DNA of 64,000 bases from UBA6055 sp965214085 (GTDB lineage Bacteria; Chloroflexota; Anaerolineae; Aggregatilineales; Phototrophicaceae). The DNA lies in NCBI GenBank assembly GCA_965214085.1, contig OZ243937.1:434001-498000 (forward strand), in the 5' to 3' direction. A model generated the notes under the pieces. It did no database searches. It was not told the DNA's origin and was given only the letters and a program-made list of their open reading frames with translations. Numbering within the stretch: position 1 is the stretch's first letter; each line of letters starts with the position of its first letter. The position numbers and the translations under genes were made by a program. Below are positions 59,711 through 64,000 of the stretch, in pieces.

Positions 59711-60658
59711 CTAAATCCCATCCCCCAGCCGCTGAATATGCGCGATCGTCTCGGCGATGCCCTCCGCCAGCGGCGTCTCGTAAACCGTGTCGAAGCTGGC
59801 GCGCAGCTCACTGTCGTCAAAGCCCTCGGGGAAGGGCAGCGGATTGTCCGCCACATCTATCTGCGCCGCGGGCAAGACGGCTGACGCGGCCGCCACGAAA
59901 TCGGTCACGGTCTTCGGGTCGCCGCCGCCCAGGTTGAAGCCGCGCGCCCCTCCCAGGGGTTGCTCTGCCGCCAGAATAAATTGCCGCGCTACATCGGAGG
60001 CCAGTTGAAATTGCATCGTGCCGCTGAAGGGTATGTGGTAGGGCTGGCTCTTCGCCGCCGCCACCAACGCTTTGGTTGGCTCGCTGGTCATGCCTTGATC
60101 GCGCCCGACGCCGTAGACGGTGTAGGGACGCAGAGCCGTGCTGCTGATGCCATTCTCCTCGAAATAGACCAGCGCCGTCTGCTCGTTGCAGACCTTGTAG
60201 GCGCCGTAGAGCGTGCGCGGGTTCTTGGGCGCGTCGTGGGCGATCAAGCCCGGCGGAAAATCCGACGGCGGACCGTAGACGCCAATGGACGAGGCGTAGG
60301 CGATATGCCCGATGCCCTGTGCGCGCGCCGCTTCAAAGACGTTGACCGTGCCGGTGACATTGACCTCGGCGCCCAGGGGCGGGTTGGCGCGGCAGAAAGG
60401 TACTTGCAGCGCCGCCAAGTGGATCACATGGCTGATGTCGTGCTCGGAGAAGACGGCTTTCACGGCCTCCGTATCGCGCAAGTCGCCCTGCACGAAGCTG
60501 ATGTTCGCTTGTTCTTCGGCGCTCATCAGCCAATTGACGCGGTGGCGATCGCTGCTCTGGTCGAAGTTGACGGCGCGCTTTCCGCTGCGCAGCAAGTGGG
60601 TCAGCGTCCAGGCGCCGATGCAGCCCATGCCGCCGGTGACAAGATAAGTATCGGTCAT
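59711..60658 (-). CDS. NAD-dependent epimerase/dehydratase (extended SDR)
   Basis: 315 aa. The Rossmann motif YLVTGGMGCIGAWTLTHLL (GxxGxxG) and the catalytic segment LYGAYKVCNEQ (YxxxK) are intact; ASSIGVYGPP carries the Ser. The pattern is of the nucleotide-sugar epimerase or sugar dehydrogenase type. It follows the FAH-family gene by 2 bp on the same strand, so both are in one operon, suggesting a sugar-acid degradation route. Substrate unknown. Confidence 0.88.
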   Translation of the reverse strand: MTDTYLVTGGMGCIGAWTLTHLLRSGKRAVNFDQSSDRHRVNWLMSAEEQANISFVQGDLRDTEAVKAVFSEHDISHVIHLAALQVPFCRANPPLGAEVNVTGTVNVFEAARAQGIGHIAYASSIGVYGPPSDFPPGLIAHDAPKNPRTLYGAYKVCNEQTALVYFEENGISSTALRPYTVYGVGRDQGMTSEPTKALVAAAKSQPYHIPFSGTMQFQLASDVARQFILAAEQPLGGARGFNLGGGDPKTVTDFVAAASAVLPAAQIDVADNPLPFPEGFDDSELRASFDTVYETPLAEGIAETIAHIQRLGDGI

Positions 60659-60660
60659 GG

Positions 60661-61536
60661 CTAAGCCTCGACCATGCGATTGGCCAGCTTGCCCAAGCCT
60701 TCGACCTCGACGATGTATTCATCACCCGGCTTCATCCAAATTTTAGGGTCCATGCCCATGATGACGCCTTCGGGTGTGCCGGTGCTTATGACATCGCCGG
60801 CTTCGAGCGTCATGATCCGGCTGGCGTAGGCGATGACCTCGGCCACGCTGAAGATCATATCGGCTGTATTGCTGCTCTGTCGCAGCTCGCCGTTCATCCA
60901 ACCCTTGATCGAAAGATTCTGCGGGTCGGGGATTTCGTCCGCGGTGACCACGTAGGGGCCCAGCGGCAGGAACTTGTCCAGTGTCTTGCCCAGCAGCCAC
61001 TGCCCGCTCTTCATCTGGAAGTTGCGCTCGCTGAGGTCGTTCATATTGCAGTAGCCGAAAACGGCGTCCAGCGCCTCGTCGACCGAAACATTGCGCGCGG
61101 TCGCGCCCATGACCACGCCCAGCTCCGATTCGTAGTCGACCGTCTCCCAATCGGCTTGCAGCGGGATGTCTTCGTTTGGGGCGGCGATGGTATTGTTGAA
61201 CTTGCTGAAGAGCACTGGCTCCTCAGGCGCCGCCATGCCCGATTCTTCCGCGTGCTTCTGATAATTCAAGCCGACGCACAAAATCTTGCCCGGGTCTGGC
61301 ACGGCTGGGCCATAGCGGAGGTCGGCTTCGTTGAGATAAAGCGCCGCGTCAGCCGCCGCGTCAGCCAGCGCTGTGAGAGCCGGCAGGGCGCTCAAACCTT
61401 GAGCGTACAAGTCCGTCGCGCTCGTCGGGCAATTCAAGCTCGTCGCGTCCACAGCCGCCGCCACGTCCAATATCCCGCGCTTGGTCTTGATGCCGAGCTT
61501 GATGCCACCGTCGCTTTGATAAGTTGTGAGAATCAT
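60661..61536 (-). CDS. Fumarylacetoacetate hydrolase family protein
   Basis: 291 aa. ILCVGLNYQKHAEESGMAAP, VLFSKFNNTI, VDYESELGVVMG (metal-binding Glu), CNMNDLSERNFQ and DVISTGTPEGVIMGM are FAH-family motifs. Members act as acylpyruvases, 2-keto-3-deoxy-acid hydrolases or related lyases. The downstream epimerase fits a sugar-acid pathway (inference). Confidence 0.92.
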   Translation of the reverse strand: MILTTYQSDGGIKLGIKTKRGILDVAAAVDATSLNCPTSATDLYAQGLSALPALTALADAAADAALYLNEADLRYGPAVPDPGKILCVGLNYQKHAEESGMAAPEEPVLFSKFNNTIAAPNEDIPLQADWETVDYESELGVVMGATARNVSVDEALDAVFGYCNMNDLSERNFQMKSGQWLLGKTLDKFLPLGPYVVTADEIPDPQNLSIKGWMNGELRQSSNTADMIFSVAEVIAYASRIMTLEAGDVISTGTPEGVIMGMDPKIWMKPGDEYIVEVEGLGKLANRMVEA

Positions 61537-61606
61537 GTCCGTCCTTTTTTCATCTTGAGTCTAATTCGCGCCTATTCTAACCCTATGACGCGAGGCGGGG
61601 CAATCG

Positions 61607-62425
61607 CTATTCGTCTGCCGCTTCCCGCTGAAGCCGCTCCTGTTCTTCTTCGTACCAGCTCTTGCGCTCGGCATCAAATTTCAGCACGCGAAAGTACTCG
61701 GCGTATTCGACGCCGACCATCTTGCCGCCATCGCGATTGCTCTGCAGCACCCACTTCTTGGCGCCGTTCTCGTAATCTTCGCCCGCGCCAATCTGCGAGG
61801 CATGCGCGCCCAGTGCCGCCATCTTGAGCTCGATAGCGCCGCTGATGTCGTGATAATGCGTCGGCGTCTGGGTCAGATTCAGGTATAGCTCGCCGATTTT
61901 GTGCGGCTCGTAACCTTCCGCCAGCAGCTCGGGGAAGATCGGCCGCGTTTCAGCGCTGGGGAAAGCCGCATAGATCGTGGCTTCGCCGGCCGCGCGGTGA
62001 TCGGGATGGTTGATGTAACTGGCCTGCACAAAGATGGTGGTGGGGTCCTGGCAGACCACGCGATAAGCCTTGGTCTCGCGGATGATACGGGTGATGTCGC
62101 GCCGCAATTCCAAAGTCGCTTGCAGGCTGCCATCGGGGTAGCCCAGATAACGGACATCACTGACGCCGACGCGGGCCGCGGCTTCGTCTTGCTCCGTCCG
62201 GCGCAGCTCCACCAGCGCGTCTCGCGTCATATCCGGGTCGTTGCTGCCGGCGCCGCCGTCGGTGAGGATGACGTAGGTGACGGTGGCGCCTTCATCGCGT
62301 ATCCAGCGCGCCACGCTGCCGGCCACGCCGAATTCGATATCGTCGTGGTGGGCGGCGGTCACCACGATGTGATAGGGTTCGTCCCGCTGCGGTATCGGCT
62401 CTAGCCGGTCGTAGTCAACTGTCAT
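61607..62425 (-). CDS. PIG-L family deacetylase
   Basis: 272 aa. The zinc-binding motif of the PIG-L/LmbE fold reads AHHDDIEFG (the usual AHPDD with Pro changed to His) and NHPDHRAAG supplies the third ligand; VILTDGGAG is the typical middle strand. These enzymes de-N-acetylate GlcNAc derivatives or small thiol precursors. It is on the same strand as the FAH and epimerase genes but separated by 70 bp. Confidence 0.9.
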   Translation of the reverse strand: MTVDYDRLEPIPQRDEPYHIVVTAAHHDDIEFGVAGSVARWIRDEGATVTYVILTDGGAGSNDPDMTRDALVELRRTEQDEAAARVGVSDVRYLGYPDGSLQATLELRRDITRIIRETKAYRVVCQDPTTIFVQASYINHPDHRAAGEATIYAAFPSAETRPIFPELLAEGYEPHKIGELYLNLTQTPTHYHDISGAIELKMAALGAHASQIGAGEDYENGAKKWVLQSNRDGGKMVGVEYAEYFRVLKFDAERKSWYEEEQERLQREAADE

Positions 62426-62639
62426 CGTCGTTCCCTTGGGTTGTATCGGCTCGCTAATCTTGGTAATTGCTGCATTATCGTTTAGACTCGGGATACGTCA
62501 ATGCTGAGCGGCGATGCGGTAGCTGGAGAGGGCAGATACACTGACTTGGCTAACTGACAAATCTAAAAGCGCAAAACGCTCTTGAAGCGCAAGATTCGTG
62601 TGGGCGGCAAGCATGGCAGCCGTCCAAAAGGGAACGATC

Positions 62640-62981
62640 ATGAAAGAGACAACAAAAAGCCCCACGCGTCAGCTAACGGATATTCGCCAGCTTGGCGACA
62701 CGGCCGAAGAGATAATCGAGGCGCTTAAGGACCCGGAGGTCTTTGAAGCGATCTTTGGCGAGCCGAGTGATGAAGAGATTGGGGCGGCGCTGCGGCAAGC
62801 GGAAGTGGAATACAAAGCGGGGGACTACCAGCCGACGCCGCTTGACGACGATGACGATGATAAGCCCTATCGACCGCCAACGCGGCAGGAAATCCTGGCG
62901 GGCATCAAGCAAGGCTATAAAGAAGCTTTGGCGGGGGACACACTTTCAGAAGAGGAGTTTCGCGCGCTGCTCGAAGATTAG
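62640..62981 (+). CDS. Putative antitoxin of the adjacent RelE/ParE-type toxin
   Basis: 113 aa from ATG 62640 (GGGA about 6 nt upstream; the 14-codon upstream extension lacks a site). The chain is acidic with helices (IIEALKDPEVFEAIFG, EIGAALRQAEVEY), a DDDDDDKPY segment and a C-terminal helix (TLSEEEFRALL). This layout of helices plus an acidic disordered region fits antitoxins. It ends 11 bp before the toxin gene. The antitoxin role rests on position; no DNA-binding motif was recognised. Confidence 0.65.
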   Translation: MKETTKSPTRQLTDIRQLGDTAEEIIEALKDPEVFEAIFGEPSDEEIGAALRQAEVEYKAGDYQPTPLDDDDDDKPYRPPTRQEILAGIKQGYKEALAGDTLSEEEFRALLED

Positions 62982-62992
62982 CGCCACTTCCG

Positions 62993-63331
62993 ATGCCAAT
63001 CAGATTCAACTTTTCTCGCGGTTTTCTTAAGGATGTCCGAAGGCTGCGAAAACGATTTCGATTCGTTGAGGAAGACATTGACTCGCTGAAAGAGGAAATG
63101 CGGCATCAAGGCTATCGTGGCGCATTGCTCTCAGGCTACGAAGCGCAGATCTACAAGGTGCGATTAACCAACCGATCGGCTCGTCGCGGAAAGAGCGGAG
63201 GCTTTCGAGCCATCTATTTTTTCCTTGATGATGACACGATCTTGTTTGTCCAGATCTATTCCAAGTCAGACAAAATCGACGCCAGTCCAAGCGAGATTCA
63301 GGGCTTTATTCGCGACTTCGGGCTAAACTAG
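62993..63331 (+). CDS. RelE/ParE-family toxin-like protein
   Basis: 112 aa, strongly basic N-terminus (RFNFSRGFLKDVRRLRKRF). The core IYKVRLTNRSARRGKSGGFR followed by AIYFFLDDDTILFVQIYSKS matches the RelE/ParE superfamily of mRNA-cleaving or gyrase-inhibiting toxins. It is the second gene after its likely antitoxin. Confidence 0.85.
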   Translation: MPIRFNFSRGFLKDVRRLRKRFRFVEEDIDSLKEEMRHQGYRGALLSGYEAQIYKVRLTNRSARRGKSGGFRAIYFFLDDDTILFVQIYSKSDKIDASPSEIQGFIRDFGLN

Positions 63332-63436
63332 AGTGGCAACTGCTACATTCTGCGCCTCGCGGATTCCCAACAGTTCACATTCTAATCTGCCCTAACTCCA
63401 TTTATCATTGCCGCCATTCTAGCGGAGCTTCAACCC

Positions 63437-64000
63437 ATGGCGCGTCATAGTCGGCTATTGTGGTCGGTTTGCATCGGGCACCTAACCAACGACGTCTTCG
63501 CTTCTATGACGCCGGTGCTCTTGACCTTCCTGGCCGCCGGCATCATGCCCATGAACAACATCCAGATCGGCCTGGCCGTCAGCCTGGCGCAGTTGATGGG
63601 CGCGTTGACGCAGCCCTACTTCGGCATCCGCGCCGACCGCAGCGGCGGGCGCTGGCTGGGCTCTTTCGGGCTGCTGTTTCATGTCTTTATGTTCACCGTG
63701 TCGGTCATCCTCGCCGCCGCCACGCGGCAATACTGGCTGATGTTCTTCCCGATGGTCTTGGCGACTGTCGGCAGCGGCGCGTTGCACCCGGTTGGCGCGC
63801 TGCACGCGGCTGAATCCGTGCCGCGACGCTCCGCCTTTCACATGGCGATATTCTTTTTGATGGGGCAGACGGGTTTGGCGATAGGCCCCGCCATCGCCGG
63901 CATCCTGCTTGAGCTGGCCAATCCCGATCTGCTGGGCGGAATGGGCGAAATCGTCGGCGTCCACACCTTCGGCATCCAGGACAACGTCACGCCCATCATC
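63437..64000 (+). CDS. Major facilitator superfamily transporter (N-terminal part, cut by the window edge)
   Basis: 188 codons are visible, starting at ATG 63437. Six hydrophobic helices appear, beginning SVCIGHLTNDVFASMTPVLL, with the conserved loop FGIRADRSGGRWLG between helices 2 and 3 (GxxaDRxGrR pattern). The opening resembles fosmidomycin-resistance (Fsr) type MFS drug exporters. The gene continues past 64000, so full length and substrate cannot be judged. Confidence 0.85.
   Translation, partial: MARHSRLLWSVCIGHLTNDVFASMTPVLLTFLAAGIMPMNNIQIGLAVSLAQLMGALTQPYFGIRADRSGGRWLGSFGLLFHVFMFTVSVILAAATRQYWLMFFPMVLATVGSGALHPVGALHAAESVPRRSAFHMAIFFLMGQTGLAIGPAIAGILLELANPDLLGGMGEIVGVHTFGIQDNVTPII

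Overview
The window reads as a chromosomal segment of an uncultured-type Chloroflexota (Anaerolineae-like) bacterium with moderately high GC. The grounds are indirect: large secreted proteins with fibronectin-III (FN3) arrays and threonine/proline 'TPTPTNTP' linkers, extracellular SH3b and LysM tails, a solo Roadblock protein, two F420-type (Ddn) oxidoreductases, and many short palindromic intergenic repeats. No rRNA, tRNA or CRISPR array was seen, so the taxonomic placement is inference.

Layout. 1-2.4 kb: phosphate uptake (pstS and a PstC-like protein with a built-in binding-protein domain, cut by the window edge) and a broken peptide-permease gene. 2.5-7.1 kb: a secreted FN3 protein, recA, a small conserved gene and surE. 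7.4-20 kb: a surface block with a 3434-aa protein of about 30 FN3 domains (11 of them an exact 255-bp tandem array) and a LysM/beta-helix-like secreted protein, with a broken copy of the LysM tail between them. 20.2-29.4 kb: D-amino-acid oxidase-like, RidA-like and LLM flavin enzymes, SH3b secreted proteins, a 2-hydroxyacid dehydrogenase, coaBC and an SRPBCC protein. 30-41 kb: MoxR ATPase, Ddn-type proteins, an antiquitin-type aldehyde dehydrogenase, tsaB-tsaE, a glycosyltransferase-like membrane protein, Roadblock, GNAT, a VWA (CoxE-like) protein. 41-42.8 kb: a small accessory island with Uma2, two broken mntA copies and an intact mntA-hepT toxin-antitoxin pair. 42.8-47 kb: enolase-superfamily dehydratase, U32-like protein and sulfatase. 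47.4-51 kb: a C39-like/TPR protein and three small membrane proteins showing a segmental duplication. 51-58.6 kb: GH4 glycosidase, two small genes of which one carries a HEPN-type motif, pepF, a low-GC cassette of two DUF488 proteins plus a dual-OB-like protein, and sppA. 59-64 kb: Uma2, a sugar-type epimerase, FAH-family hydrolase, PIG-L deacetylase, a RelE/ParE-type toxin-antitoxin pair and an MFS transporter cut by the edge.

The strongest structural discovery is a pair of nested miniature transposable elements. Element A (about 160 bp, 25-bp imperfect terminal inverted repeats) occurs three times, each flanked by its own 8-bp target duplication (45199-45372, 49025-49397, 58678-59050). In two copies it carries the same 191-bp element B inserted between GCA duplications, and the third copy is the empty site. 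Further B-family copies lie at 22.8, 27.4 and 29.9 kb. The most interesting protein-coding candidates for an undescribed system are the DUF488-DUF488-dual-OB cassette (55.0-56.8 kb) and the HEPN-motif gene with a small partner (52.4-53.1 kb). Functions are inferred from motifs read by eye; no database search was possible.
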